A DNA stretch of 64,000 nt from JASDSY01 sp041441465 (GCA_041441465.1 JASDSY010000024.1:1-64000); one strand, 5' to 3'; shown: positions 1 through 9,055, counted from the stretch's first letter. Program-made: numbers and translations. Notes: generated from the letters alone by a model not told the origin.

Positions 1-205
1 ATTTAACAAAAGTGATTTTCAGGTTGATCGAAATAAATAAAAACGGCCGCAGATTAATATCTACCGCCGTTTTATACTAAATACTGCTCTCTCTATTCTT
101 AATACTTATACTGCTTGATTAATAGCGTTTATTTGATTTTACCGCATTTTTTTACTTTTGAAGAATGTAAGTTAACAGGTTTTTGGAATTATATTTTTTT
201 ATAAA

Positions 206-748
206 TTATTTATTGGCCATTTGCATTAATTCGTCGAATTTATTTTTTTGCTCGATTTCCTTTTTTGTTATGACTTCGATTCTGAAGTTTTTGCCGTAAT
301 CCGAGTCCCAGATAAAGCCCCATGACCTGTAGTTGTCATATGGATAGGTCGCGAAAAACGCTACCTGTATGTTTGCTGCGTTTTTATTTACATCGATTAT
401 TGTCGAAAGCTCGCCGTTTTCATTCATTGACATCTGCGAATCCTGACAGGTCTGCCAGCCGTCAAACGAATATCTTGCGTAAACTCTTGGCGAGTTTTTG
501 AAAAGTACGTCTTTTCTGGCGTTTTCATAAACAATTCTTAATTTGCCGCCGGCGTAGACGTATTCGTCAACCGTGCTTACATAACGCTGCACCTGCTGGT
601 TATATGTGAATTTAAATGTAGGTATTGCATCCTTGCCCTGCTCTATAACTTCGGCGCAGGCTGAAGTCAATGACATAATTATAGTGTTTAAGGCTATCAT
701 TAATATGAATATTGCGTTTACTGCATTGTAATTAGCGTAATTGAACAT
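206..748 (-). CDS. Secreted protein with carbohydrate-binding-module-like core
   Basis: About 180 residues. The N-terminus has a long hydrophobic stretch (residues 10-29) ending in an A-C-A type signal peptidase I site near residue 32, so the protein is probably exported. The body contains FDGW near residue 98 and WDSDYGKNF near residue 147; an aromatic FDGW strand followed by a W-D...G-x-[DN]-[FY] strand resembles starch-binding modules of the CBM25/CBM53 type, but this is inference from motif shape only. No catalytic domain is present. I chose the ATG at 748 because GGAGG lies 8 nt upstream; the longer TTG reading overlaps that ribosome site. It is transcribed alone, divergently from the gene at 1287. 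Confidence 0.75.
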   Translation of the reverse strand: MFNYANYNAVNAIFILMIALNTIIMSLTSACAEVIEQGKDAIPTFKFTYNQQVQRYVSTVDEYVYAGGKLRIVYENARKDVLFKNSPRVYARYSFDGWQTCQDSQMSMNENGELSTIIDVNKNAANIQVAFFATYPYDNYRSWGFIWDSDYGKNFRIEVITKKEIEQKNKFDELMQMANK

Positions 749-763
749 TTTAGAGTCCTCCAA

Positions 764-1286
764 TTTTAGTTTTAATCATGTTTCATTACTTAAAGGTTTG
801 TAATGTGCTTTGACTATTTTTCTTGACACTAAAATTATGAGCAATTAGCGTGCCAAGTGATAAAAACCTTTATTTAACGAACATGTTACCGTTATTATCG
901 ACATTTATTTTTAATATTTAGGCAGTACTTTGGAACATTAAATTGCTTAAAAAATGTGCATAAATGTTTTTTGCTTACTTTTTAAAACATCGGCAGTAAA
1001 ATCAAATTGACTTTATAATTCAACTATTATATAATATTAACCTGACTGATATGCCTTTAAAAATAATACTTTAAAGTATTTGCCGGCAGTGTATTTTATT
1101 AAATGAAAGTTTCATTTGTAATTGATTAGATAATTCAACTTTAAAATTATATTGGTAATTTTATGTGATTATATTATAAATATATTCAATAATCTAAAAA
1201 TATAATTAAAATTATTATATACTGAAAATCAATAAAAAAACGGATTTTAAATTTATTCAAAAATTAATGGAGGGGTCTTTAATAAC
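764..1286. other. AT-rich intergenic region with two palindromes
   Basis: This 520-nt divergent spacer separates the minus-strand gene ending its 5' end at 748 from the plus-strand gene at 1287. I see no credible open frame in it. It holds two perfect inverted repeats: AATACTTTAAAGTATT at 1065-1080 and AAATGAAAGTTTCATTT at 1101-1117. Their position about 170-220 nt upstream of a Cys-rich gene could make them operators, but AT-rich DNA produces such palindromes by chance. Confidence 0.4.
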
Positions 1287-1757
1287 ATGAAAAATACATT
1301 TTTATTATTAATGGTCGCGTTTTGCGTTTTATTGAGCGGAATGCCTGCGATTGCAGGTTCGTGCGACGACTGTCCGTCGAAAACAGTTTGCGATGACGCG
1401 AAAGCCGGCGGCGAATGCGGCAGTGACAGCCATAATTACAAGGGACATAATCATGCAGCCTGTGAAGCCGCGAATACCGCTGAAGTAAAGGTAACTTCGG
1501 AAGTCGTTTTAAACGCTAAGGCAATTTCCGCGCATGTAAGCTCGAGCGCTAAAAATTGCATTATCAAGTTAAAAGGTGAAAAAGCTCAGATAGATAAGCT
1601 TGTTAATGATTTTTCAGCCAAGTTTTCGATAAAAGAAAAAAAAGGCGCTGATTGTGAAATCGTATCGGTAGCTTCGGAAATTTGGATAAAAATCAAAGCC
1701 GGCGCCGAGAAAGATAAATTGGAATATTTGAAATCACTTGGCATCGAAGTAAAATAA
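1287..1757 (+). CDS. Secreted Cys/His-rich putative metal-binding protein
   Basis: A 156-residue protein with a clear signal peptide (residues 1-23, cleavage after AIA). The first 40 mature residues are rich in possible metal ligands: C26 and C29 (CDDC), C35, C44, H49, H54, H56 and C59. The remainder (about 65-156) is a mixed alpha/beta region without recognised signature, with two further Cys. GGAGG stands upstream of the ATG. It precedes a polyferredoxin/HMA-like cluster by 217 nt, so a shared role in metal or thiol chemistry in the periplasm is plausible but inferred. No enzyme family is recognised. Confidence 0.75.
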   Translation: MKNTFLLLMVAFCVLLSGMPAIAGSCDDCPSKTVCDDAKAGGECGSDSHNYKGHNHAACEAANTAEVKVTSEVVLNAKAISAHVSSSAKNCIIKLKGEKAQIDKLVNDFSAKFSIKEKKGADCEIVSVASEIWIKIKAGAEKDKLEYLKSLGIEVK

Positions 1758-1974
1758 TTAGGTATAATGTTTAAAATCCGTTTTTTATTTTTTTATATTT
1801 ATTAAAAGATATTATGTTACAGGTTATTTAAGAGAAAAAATAAGGCAAATTTAACGAAGTTTTTATCCGGCCGTTGAATTTTCTCGTAATAAATTTATTG
1901 GTATAATTGATTTTTCAATATATTTGGTTCTGATAAAATTTAGTTAAATATTTATTAAAAATAAGAGAGTTCTG

Positions 1975-2742
1975 ATGAAATATATTTCCACTTTAAGATT
2001 ATTATTTCAATTATTTTTTATTGAATTTATATTATATCATGCCATAATGTTTTTGAACGGCGCGTCGTATAAAAATTGCGAATCATTCTGCCCGATGGGC
2101 GCGGTCGAAACTCTTTCATTGTTTATTAAAAATGGAAAATTTCCGTGTGCTGTCAATGAGCTTAACTATTCCATATTTTTTGTAATAATAGTCCTTACGA
2201 TATTATTCAAGCGCGTTTTTTGTTCATGGGTCTGCCCCTTCGGCGCTATAAATGAATTTATAAGCAGCGCGCGTTCTTATTTTTCAGCTTATGATAAATT
2301 TACCGGAACCGTTATGAAATTTTTGCACTCGGTCCGGTATTTTATTTTAACCGCAATAATTTATTTTACATATACAAATTATGATCTTGTATTCAGGCCA
2401 TATTGCCCTTACTTTACTGCGTTCGGAACGCACGGCCATACCACTTATTTTTTCAGTTATTTTGTCCTCATAAATGTTTTAATAGCGACATTGATCGTTA
2501 AATTGGGGTTTTGCCGTATTTTATGCCCGTTCGGCGCATTTTTAGCGTTGTTTAATTTTAAGACGGTTTTTAAGATTTACCGTGACAGCGATAAGTGTGT
2601 AAATTGCGGAATTTGTGATAAGTCATGTAATTTCGAAATAAAGGTTTCCGAAAAAGAAGTCGTAAACTCGCCGGAATGCGTGATGTGTATGAATTGTATT
2701 TCGAAATGCCCTAAAGCCGGCGCATTAAAAATAGGATTTTAA
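1975..2742 (+). CDS. NapH/NosR-type membrane polyferredoxin
   Basis: 255 residues with about four to five membrane segments (near 8-28, 64-82, 120-138, 158-180). Three C-x3-C-P motifs occur at C35/C39, C83/C87 and C180/C184, the signature of the NapH/NosR/CcoG class of membrane ferredoxins. The C-terminal domain carries two complete [4Fe-4S] motifs: C208-C211-C214 plus C218, and C235-C238-C241 plus C245. Such proteins pass electrons between the quinone pool or cytoplasm and periplasmic partners. GAGAG sits just before the ATG. It is followed 30 nt later by an HMA-like membrane protein, forming an apparent operon. The electron acceptor cannot be told from the sequence; no nap or nos genes are nearby. 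Confidence 0.85.
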   Translation: MKYISTLRLLFQLFFIEFILYHAIMFLNGASYKNCESFCPMGAVETLSLFIKNGKFPCAVNELNYSIFFVIIVLTILFKRVFCSWVCPFGAINEFISSARSYFSAYDKFTGTVMKFLHSVRYFILTAIIYFTYTNYDLVFRPYCPYFTAFGTHGHTTYFFSYFVLINVLIATLIVKLGFCRILCPFGAFLALFNFKTVFKIYRDSDKCVNCGICDKSCNFEIKVSEKEVVNSPECVMCMNCISKCPKAGALKIGF

Positions 2743-2772
2743 TTTTAAAATAATATAAAAAAAGGTAATTTT

Positions 2773-3231
2773 ATGAAACCGAAATTTGTTATAAATCCAT
2801 ATGTTATTCCTGCGATAGCCGCTGTTTTTATTTTTATTTCAGGTAATATTGCACATTTGTTCAGGGTGCCGACATATGCCGAGACTAAAAATGAACAAAT
2901 TGCTGCGGCGGATGTGAAAAATGTAAAAACCGCGTCATTCGAAGTGAACGGCGTGACATGTTTTGGAACGTCTAAAACGCTCGCTAAATGGGTAAACGAG
3001 CTGCCAGGAATTTTAAAAATATATACATATACCGCAAACCGCGAAGTGCTGGTGGCTTATGACTCTCAAAAAACCGGCGTTGATGAAATTATAATGGCGA
3101 TAGAAAAGGAAGTTAAGGTTGAAAATCAAACTATTAAGCCTTTTTCAATAATGAAATACCGCGCGGACGATTCTTCTGAATGGGTAGTGTTAAGGACTCC
3201 GAATAAAAAAATAGAGGTTGACGAATTATGA
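2773..3231 (+). CDS. Membrane-anchored HMA-like protein
   Basis: 152 residues. One N-terminal membrane segment (about 9-24) anchors a soluble domain whose first half resembles a heavy-metal-associated ferredoxin-like fold: strand FEVNGVTCFG, a helix, then a strand ending in VLVAYD. Classical HMA domains have C-x-x-C; here only C63 is present (V-T-C-F-G-T), so a metal would need another ligand or the Cys acts in thiol chemistry. It follows the polyferredoxin gene by 30 nt and its stop overlaps the next start by 4 nt (ATGA), which indicates co-translation. Family assignment is moderate; function is inferred from context only. Confidence 0.65.
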   Translation: MKPKFVINPYVIPAIAAVFIFISGNIAHLFRVPTYAETKNEQIAAADVKNVKTASFEVNGVTCFGTSKTLAKWVNELPGILKIYTYTANREVLVAYDSQKTGVDEIIMAIEKEVKVENQTIKPFSIMKYRADDSSEWVVLRTPNKKIEVDEL

Positions 3232-3506
3232 TTGAAATTATCGGCCAGGTTGCCCAGAAATACCAGGAAATAATTTACGGCCTGGTAGTTTATGGACGGC
3301 AGATGGGGATTACAAACCTGACACCGGCCATGGTTAATATGTTTTTTTTGTTATGCTTTTTTATAATTGCTTATAAATTTTACTCGCTGGCAAAAAAAAC
3401 AGTCATTTTTTTAATAATAATGGGAATAATATTGCTGCCGTTTTTATTTCTTATAATATCTAATTTCTTTCTAAAAAATAAGTCGCTTGAACAGATAGTA
3501 CAATAA
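3228..3506 (+). CDS. Small membrane protein of the polyferredoxin operon
   Basis: 92 residues, start codon overlapping the preceding stop (ATGA), so translationally coupled. The N-terminal 30 residues look amphipathic; two hydrophobic segments follow at about 37-53 and 59-80. No motif or family is recognised. The tight coupling suggests it is a small subunit or assembly partner of the membrane ferredoxin/HMA-like pair upstream. It ends 35 nt before the ptb gene, whose own strong ribosome site suggests separate control of translation. Confidence 0.7.
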   Translation: MIEIIGQVAQKYQEIIYGLVVYGRQMGITNLTPAMVNMFFLLCFFIIAYKFYSLAKKTVIFLIIMGIILLPFLFLIISNFFLKNKSLEQIVQ

Positions 3507-3541
3507 AAAAATATAAATTCATACATTAGGGGTGGGGATTT

Positions 3542-4474
3542 ATGTCTAATTTTATGCCTGAAACTTTTAAAGATATTTTGGATTTCATTAAATCAAAACC
3601 AAAGCAGAAAGTCGCTATAGCGTGCGCCGCCGATGAGGCTGTTTTAAAGGCCGCGGAAATTGCTTATAATGAAGGTATTTTAGATTCGATACTTTTCGGA
3701 TCAGCGGCTAAGATAAAAAAAGTCGCAGCAGACCTTAAGATCGATGCCGAGAAATTTGAAATTGTGAACATCGAGGATGATAAAGCGGCTGCTCCGGCGG
3801 CAGCGGAAGCTGTGCGTAATGATAAGGCGCACATTCTTATGAAAGGCCATCTTTCGACCGGCGCATTTTTAAAAGCTGTTCTTGATAAAGAAAAAGGGCT
3901 TCGCAAATCAAAAGTCCTTTCGCATGTTCAGGTATTCGAATGTCCTGTTACAAATAAGCTTAAGATGCTTTCGGACGGCGGGATGAATTTATATCCGTCA
4001 GAGGAAGCGCTTTTTCATATATCAGAGAACGCCGTTCGCACTTTTTCGGAATTATGCGGCAGAGCGCCTGTGGTTGCTATGGTTTCGGCCTATAATAATG
4101 CCGTCGAGAATTTGAAATCGACGCAATATATGTCTAAAGTCGCCGCGGAGCTGACGCGCGACACCGAATACGGCTTTGTGAACGCATTCGGGCCTGTTAC
4201 GCTCGATGTCGCGGCTTCGAAACTCGCCGCTATCAAAAGGAACATAAAATATGAAGGCCCGGGCGATACCGATGTTTTTATATTGCCAAATATCGAAACT
4301 GGAAATCTTTTCGGAAAATCGTTGATGTACTTTGCTAAAGCTCCGTCAGCCGGACTTATTATGGGTGCGGCGCGCCCTATAATAATGCTTTCGCGCGCGG
4401 ATGAATATTCGACGAAGCTTAATTCGATGGCAGTCGGATGCATGCTCGCGCTACGTCAGAGAAAACTTATTTAA
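3542..4474 (+). CDS. ptb: Phosphate butyryltransferase
   Basis: A 310-residue member of the phosphate acetyl/butyryltransferase family, of the family's usual short (single-domain) length. It converts butyryl-CoA and phosphate to butyryl-phosphate in the cytoplasm. Family landmarks include the KGHLSTG segment near residue 101, the SDGGMNLYP segment near 142 and the FGPVTLDVA segment near 216. GGGGTGG lies upstream of the ATG. The next gene on the same strand is butyrate kinase, 221 nt downstream, which favours butyryl- over acetyl-phosphate as the product; related branched acyl-CoAs cannot be excluded. Confidence 0.9.
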   Translation: MSNFMPETFKDILDFIKSKPKQKVAIACAADEAVLKAAEIAYNEGILDSILFGSAAKIKKVAADLKIDAEKFEIVNIEDDKAAAPAAAEAVRNDKAHILMKGHLSTGAFLKAVLDKEKGLRKSKVLSHVQVFECPVTNKLKMLSDGGMNLYPSEEALFHISENAVRTFSELCGRAPVVAMVSAYNNAVENLKSTQYMSKVAAELTRDTEYGFVNAFGPVTLDVAASKLAAIKRNIKYEGPGDTDVFILPNIETGNLFGKSLMYFAKAPSAGLIMGAARPIIMLSRADEYSTKLNSMAVGCMLALRQRKLI

Positions 4475-4475
4475 C

Positions 4476-4519
4476 CCGGATTATGAAATAAAAAAATTTC
4501 AGGATTAATCCGGCTTTTA
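4476..4519 (+). terminator. Imperfect hairpin between ptb and buk
   Basis: CCGGATTA (4476-4483) pairs with TAATCCGG (4506-4513), and inside it TGAAAT pairs with ATTTCA around an A-rich loop, leaving a small bulge. Only four T follow, so this may be a weak terminator or an mRNA-stability hairpin that sets the ptb:buk ratio. Confidence 0.45.
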
Positions 4520-4695
4520 TATAATTAACTAATAGGCACTAAAAAAATTGGCGCCTGAAGTATTTTTTTGATTTAATAGATTATAAAAAGCATTTTTAAA
4601 AGATGCCGAAGCTGAATATTGCTAAAATGGTATTTTCAGGCAGTTGCAGTTATGGTTATAAAAAAATAAATAAATGAAAAAAACGAGGAGAGGTA

Positions 4696-5793
4696 ATGAA
4701 GAAGCATTTGATACTGGCGATAAATCCGGGATCGACATCCACCAAGGTCGCGATTTTTGAAAACGAAAAACAGCTTGCGGTTTCAAATATAAAGCATAAC
4801 GATTCCGATCTTGCGCATTTTGAAACTATATTTGACCAGCTCGATTACCGGGCCGGCGTCGTAAAAAAATTCTTAGAGGACAATAATTATAAAATTTCGG
4901 ATTTATCAGCGATAGTAGGCCGCGGCGGTCCGATAAGACCGCTTCCGTCCGGGACATATATGGTTGATGAAGAGCTTGAAAATCATCTGAGAAATAAATA
5001 TGCCGTTATTCATGTATCGTTAATAGGCGGGCTGATAGCGAAGAAACTTGCCGGTGAAGCCGTTAAGAATGTTTTTATCGTCGATCCGGTATGCGTCGAT
5101 GAGTTATGTGATGAGGCGCGCGTGAGCGGCCATCCGATGATCGAACGCCAGAGCCTTTCACATGCATTGAATATTAAAGCTATCGGTAAAAGAGCCGCCG
5201 CGGATTTGAACGCTGAGTATGATAAACTGAATCTTGTGATAGCGCATCTCGGCTCCGGCACTTCTGTAACGGCGCATAAGGGCGGCCGGATGATAGACGT
5301 CAATAACGCGAGCGACGAAGGCCCGTTTTCAATAGACAGGACAGGCGGCATGCCTTTGAGGGCCGTTATAAATGTATGTTATTCCGGTAAATATTCGAAA
5401 TCGGAAACAGAGGCGATGTTTTTGAAAAAAGGCGGCATGCTTGCTTATTTTGGCGTTAACGATGGAAAAGCTATCGAAGATATGGCGCATAACGGCGATA
5501 AAAAAGCACTGCTTGTTTATAAGGGTCTCTGCCACCAGGTTTGCAAAGAGATAGGCGCCATGGCTACCGTGCTGGAGGGCAAGGTCGACGCTATCGTGAT
5601 TACCGGCGGTATGGCCTATTCTAAATGGTTTATAGATATGGTAAAACAAAAAGTTTCATATATATCAAAGGTTATGGTTTATCCCGGAGAAGATGAAGCT
5701 TCGGCGCTCGCAGCCGGCGCGCTGCGCGTGTTAACCGGCAGCGAAAACGCTAAAAAAATCGCTGAACAGCCGCTGCCGGAAAAAATAATTTAG
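4696..5793 (+). CDS. buk: Butyrate kinase
   Basis: 365 residues of the acetate/butyrate kinase (ASKHA) family. It makes ATP and butyrate from butyryl-phosphate and ADP. Visible family signatures are INPGSTSTKV near the N-terminus (phosphate 1 loop), HLGSGTSVTAHKGG near residue 178 and DEGPFSIDRTGG near 206, and ITGGMAYS near 302. GAGGAGAGG precedes the ATG. Together with ptb it forms the substrate-level phosphorylation end of butyrate fermentation; no butyryl-CoA-forming genes are in the window. Branched-chain acyl phosphates are possible alternative substrates for some family members. Confidence 0.92.
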   Translation: MKKHLILAINPGSTSTKVAIFENEKQLAVSNIKHNDSDLAHFETIFDQLDYRAGVVKKFLEDNNYKISDLSAIVGRGGPIRPLPSGTYMVDEELENHLRNKYAVIHVSLIGGLIAKKLAGEAVKNVFIVDPVCVDELCDEARVSGHPMIERQSLSHALNIKAIGKRAAADLNAEYDKLNLVIAHLGSGTSVTAHKGGRMIDVNNASDEGPFSIDRTGGMPLRAVINVCYSGKYSKSETEAMFLKKGGMLAYFGVNDGKAIEDMAHNGDKKALLVYKGLCHQVCKEIGAMATVLEGKVDAIVITGGMAYSKWFIDMVKQKVSYISKVMVYPGEDEASALAAGALRVLTGSENAKKIAEQPLPEKII

Positions 5794-5860
5794 GCCTGCT
5801 CTTTAAATTATTATGGAAGCTGCCGTCAGCGGCGCCTTTTTTATTTATTGGAGATGGATT

Positions 5861-6415
5861 ATGAAATTAAATTTAAAAAATATTCGATTGATTAAGATTT
5901 TTGTTGTTATTTTCATTATGCTTTTAACTTTTGCGGCAGGCTGCGGAAATTCATGGCATGAATATTCGAACGCTAATTTCAAAATGAAAGCTCAGTTTCC
6001 TGTAAAACCTTCTGAATCAAGTAAAATGACAAATAAAATGCCGTTCGGAAATATCGATACGTATATTATAGTTACCGAAAAAGACGGAATAAAATACGAA
6101 ATTTCATATACTGAATTTCCGGCGAATTTTAAGGGTTTTGTGCCTTTTTCCAAGCCGGAAAAAATACTGAGCGATCTTACTAATATGATAATTAAAGTTT
6201 CGTTGAAGGCTAATCTCATAGAGAAAAAGGATGTTACCGTTGACGGCGTTAACGGCAACGAAATCAAAATGGAGCTCAATGACGGAAAATACGGAGCCGG
6301 CCGGATATTTTTCAATGACAACAGGGCCTACGTCGTAGTCGTAAAAACCACTAAAGAGCTTATAGATTCTGAAAATGTAAAAAAATTCGTGAATTCTTTC
6401 GGTTTCATAAAATAA
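5861..6415 (+). CDS. Lipoprotein of unknown function
   Basis: 184 residues. A basic N-terminus and hydrophobic stretch end in the lipobox-like A-A-G-C with the lipidated Cys at residue 28. The mature part contains a beta-rich domain with phrases such as YSNANFKMKAQFP and VDGVNGNEIKM that recall small secreted domains with a PsbP/DUF1795-like fold, an inference only. The ATG at 5861 has GGAG 7 nt upstream; a longer reading frame start at 5813 has no ribosome site. It follows buk by 67 nt but need not be functionally linked. Confidence 0.7.
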   Translation: MKLNLKNIRLIKIFVVIFIMLLTFAAGCGNSWHEYSNANFKMKAQFPVKPSESSKMTNKMPFGNIDTYIIVTEKDGIKYEISYTEFPANFKGFVPFSKPEKILSDLTNMIIKVSLKANLIEKKDVTVDGVNGNEIKMELNDGKYGAGRIFFNDNRAYVVVVKTTKELIDSENVKKFVNSFGFIK

Positions 6416-6541
6416 TATATCAAATAGATAATATTTCGAGCGCATGTAAAAAGAAGAGCCAGGTTTTTTGAATTGGTTTATAAGTTCTTATTGTTTTAAG
6501 CTAAGGATTATATTTAAATTCAATGTAATGGAGGAATTGCT

Positions 6542-6844
6542 ATGATTGAAAATAAGAGCGTAAATTTTTTAAGGCACATATTTATATGCACAAATTTTCG
6601 CGAGGGCGAAGGCGCGGTTTGCTGTAAAAACGGCGGCAGTGAAGAGATATATCGTAAATTAAAGGAATATGTTAAAGCCAATGATTTTGGCGGAAAAGTT
6701 AAAATTACACAATCGAGATGCTTTTCGATGTGCCCTGACGGCCCGAATATGGTTATTTATCCCGAGCAGATTTGGTTTAACAAAGTGACTGCCGGCGATA
6801 TCGAAGAGATTATAAAGAAATACATAGACCCGTTTAAAAAATAA
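6542..6844 (+). CDS. Thioredoxin-like [2Fe-2S] ferredoxin
   Basis: 100 residues matching the thioredoxin-fold ferredoxin family (Shethna-type, related to NuoE and hydrogenase small domains). Likely cluster ligands are C16 (HIFICTN), C27 or C28 (AVCCKNG), C60 and C64 (QSRCFSMCPDGPN), and the loop C-P-D-G-P-x-x-x-[IV]-Y-P is typical. The spacing between C16 and the second ligand fits the family. It is a soluble electron carrier; partner unknown. GGAGG lies a few nt upstream of ATG. It is followed after 21 nt by a flavin-binding-type protein, so the two may share an operon. Confidence 0.85.
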   Translation: MIENKSVNFLRHIFICTNFREGEGAVCCKNGGSEEIYRKLKEYVKANDFGGKVKITQSRCFSMCPDGPNMVIYPEQIWFNKVTAGDIEEIIKKYIDPFKK

Positions 6845-6865
6845 CTTGAGAGACTGTTCAAAAAA

Positions 6866-7333
6866 GTGAAAAAAAATAATGTGCCGGCGCTTAATCAAGT
6901 ATATGAATATATAGATTCTTTTAATGTGATGACGATTTCTACTTATTGTGAAAAGAATAAGTTTCCGCATGCTACTCCTGTATTTTTTGCAAGAAGCGGA
7001 AACTTATTTTTCTTTTTGTCTTTCGAAACTACACAGCATGGCTCTAATATTGTGTCAAATTCGAATGTTTGCGCGTCTATAACCGGCAATTATAAAAAAT
7101 ATAATGAAATTAAGGGCGTATTAATAAAAGGCGCCTGCGAAAAAATAGATATATCTATGATTCCAGGCGCCATGATGACATATTTTTTAAAATTTAACGA
7201 CATAAAAAGCGTAATAAACGCTGAAAATTTAAAGCACGCTTTTGAGATAAGCTGGTATAAAATCGAAGCTAAAAATATAATTTACACGGATAATTCGATA
7301 AAATTCGGTCATAAAGAAATTTATGACTTATGA
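6866..7333 (+). CDS. Pyridoxamine 5'-phosphate oxidase-like flavin-binding protein
   Basis: 155 residues of the split-barrel PNPOx-like superfamily: the opening VMTISTYCEKNKFPHATPV, then FFLSFETTQHGSNI and VLIKGACEKID correspond to the FMN-binding barrel strands. The family includes heme utilisation, F420 and nitroreductase-like proteins; substrate cannot be predicted and true PNP oxidase residues are not evident. It starts with GTG at 6866 after GAGAG; a second in-frame GTG at 6881 is possible. It stops 3 nt before the end of the convergent TPR gene. Confidence 0.75.
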   Translation: MKKNNVPALNQVYEYIDSFNVMTISTYCEKNKFPHATPVFFARSGNLFFFLSFETTQHGSNIVSNSNVCASITGNYKKYNEIKGVLIKGACEKIDISMIPGAMMTYFLKFNDIKSVINAENLKHAFEISWYKIEAKNIIYTDNSIKFGHKEIYDL

Positions 7334-7335
7334 AA

Positions 7336-8685
7336 TTAGTCCCTTACTTCGAAAATATGCTCGCCTGTAAAAGTGTCGTTCGTAACAGTCACTTTTAAAG
7401 GAGTTATTACGAATTTTTCCTTATATGTATCATATTTAAAAGCGTTTTTCAGGACTTCCCTTCCGCTGATTTTGCCGACGACTACTACTTTTGAATCCTC
7501 GCGTATGAGCTGATGGTGCGGAGCGCGCTTGAATCTTATAACGAAAAGATAATTTTTGAAAGATTCGCTCATATCGATAGTCGAATTAAATGTAGGCATA
7601 TAAATTACTATCCAGTCTGAGCTGTTGCCGCTTTTTTCAATCTTGTAAATTTTTCCTTTCCAGGTTATCAATTCGCCGTTATAACGTGACGGGTTTGCGT
7701 CAGCTTCCGAAAAATCTACATTTCTGGATAAAAATCCCAGGTTTATTTCTTTTCTAGCCTCTTCGAGCTTATCAACTCTTAATTTGGCAACTTTTAAATT
7801 GCTTTCTATGATTGAATATTCTTTTGAGTCAGGCGCCGCGAGCACTTTTGCTTTTTCATAATAAGAAATAGCGCTGCGCCATTCAGATTTTTCGAAGTGC
7901 GAGTTGGCATAATTCAAATATGATGTCAAAAGTTCGTCTTTTACATTGATAAGCCTTTCGTCTGCCTGCTTTAATTCAGGATTTAATTCTATGGCTTTTT
8001 TATAGGCGTCAGCGGCGTCTTCGCGCTTTCCGGCTTGTTCGAGGCATAATGCCAGGTTATAGTGCGCTGCGGCATTTTTCGGGTCCATTTCAACTGCTTG
8101 TTTAAAATACGTTATTGCTTCGTCGAAATATCTTAATTGATAGTAAATAATAGCCTGGTCGAGTTTTGCCTGCTGGGCCAGCTGCTTATTTTGAAAATCG
8201 CGTTCGAATTTTTCTGTCGCGCCGTTTACATCGCCGGAGTAATAAGCGTAAAATCCTTCTGTGAAATCCTTATAATTATAAACGATTTCCGATGGTATCT
8301 GAATTTTATAATTTTTGGTGAAGGTCTGCACATTTTGCTTGTTTTCGAGGGCGAGGTCGGATTCTATTTTTTTGAGAAGCGATTTGGCGGCCGGGTAATT
8401 AGGTTTTATTTCCAGCGCTCTTTTTAGCGAAGCCGCCGCATCTTTCAAATTGCTCATTTTGCGGTAAGTGCGGCCGAGATTGTAATGTACTTCATAATTT
8501 TTAGGGTTTTCTTTCAAAGCGGACAAAAATTCCTTTAAAGCTTTGTCATATTGCGCTTTGTAGTAATATACAAGTCCGGCGTCGTTAAATAAAGTGTCGG
8601 ATTCGGCGCGGACATCTGCCGGTACAGCCGCCGCGATTAATATTGCGATAAGAACGATTTTTAAAGACATTAAAAATTTTTTCAT
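7336..8685 (-). CDS. Secreted TPR protein with C-terminal OB-like domain
   Basis: About 449 residues. A signal peptide (1-27, ending VRAES) is followed by at least two blocks of tetratricopeptide repeats, roughly residues 30-110 and 140-285, with classical phrases such as NPKNYEVHYNLGRTYRK and DPKNAAAHYNLALCLEQ. The last 130 residues contain ITWKGKIYKIE ... SKVVVVGKISGRE, which looks like an OB-fold (strand, small barrel) domain. TPRs mediate protein contacts, so a periplasmic scaffold role is likely. The ATG at 8685 has GGAG 6 nt upstream; a GTG four codons earlier overlaps that site. Convergent with the flavin protein. Confidence 0.8.
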   Translation of the reverse strand: MKKFLMSLKIVLIAILIAAAVPADVRAESDTLFNDAGLVYYYKAQYDKALKEFLSALKENPKNYEVHYNLGRTYRKMSNLKDAAASLKRALEIKPNYPAAKSLLKKIESDLALENKQNVQTFTKNYKIQIPSEIVYNYKDFTEGFYAYYSGDVNGATEKFERDFQNKQLAQQAKLDQAIIYYQLRYFDEAITYFKQAVEMDPKNAAAHYNLALCLEQAGKREDAADAYKKAIELNPELKQADERLINVKDELLTSYLNYANSHFEKSEWRSAISYYEKAKVLAAPDSKEYSIIESNLKVAKLRVDKLEEARKEINLGFLSRNVDFSEADANPSRYNGELITWKGKIYKIEKSGNSSDWIVIYMPTFNSTIDMSESFKNYLFVIRFKRAPHHQLIREDSKVVVVGKISGREVLKNAFKYDTYKEKFVITPLKVTVTNDTFTGEHIFEVRD

Positions 8686-9055
8686 ATCTTTCTCCACTTA
8701 TTTGAAATTTTTTGATAATTTGCATTATGTCAGACTTAACATAAATTAATTGAAAAATTATTATATCATAATTCGAATTAATATTCATTCAAAATTTGGT
8801 TAGTTTTATGTTAAATATCATTAATAATTGCAATACATTTATTGTAAAATAAAAATTTATTTCATAACAAATATAAAAGATAGTAAAAACTAGAAAAAAA
8901 CGTTTATTTAATGAAATAATAAAATAAATAAATAAATATTAATTATTTAACCTTATTTAACCTTATATGAGAAAAAAATAAGTTGCAAAACAAAAATGAT
9001 TTTGGTATAATGATATCACCTTAAATCAATGAGGTAGTTGAAAAATAAAAAACAG
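8686..9055. other. AT-rich spacer upstream of TPR gene and tRNA-Met
   Basis: No credible gene. It contains the divergent control regions of the TPR gene (left) and the tRNA-Met (right, promoter described separately). A short tandem repeat of TTAACCTTAT occurs near 8947-8966. Otherwise I see only A/T-rich sequence. Confidence 0.4.
8983..9011 (+). promoter_or_regulatory. Sigma70-type promoter of the tRNA-Met gene
   Basis: TTGCAA at 8983-8988, a 17-nt spacer and TATAAT at 9006-9011. Transcription would start about 9018, some 38 nt before the mature tRNA. Confidence 0.7.

Noticed and set aside
4090..4443. Long antisense frames inside ptb, buk, uvrA and other genes
   Set aside because: They are mirror frames of strongly supported genes, lack ribosome sites and have no recognisable protein features.
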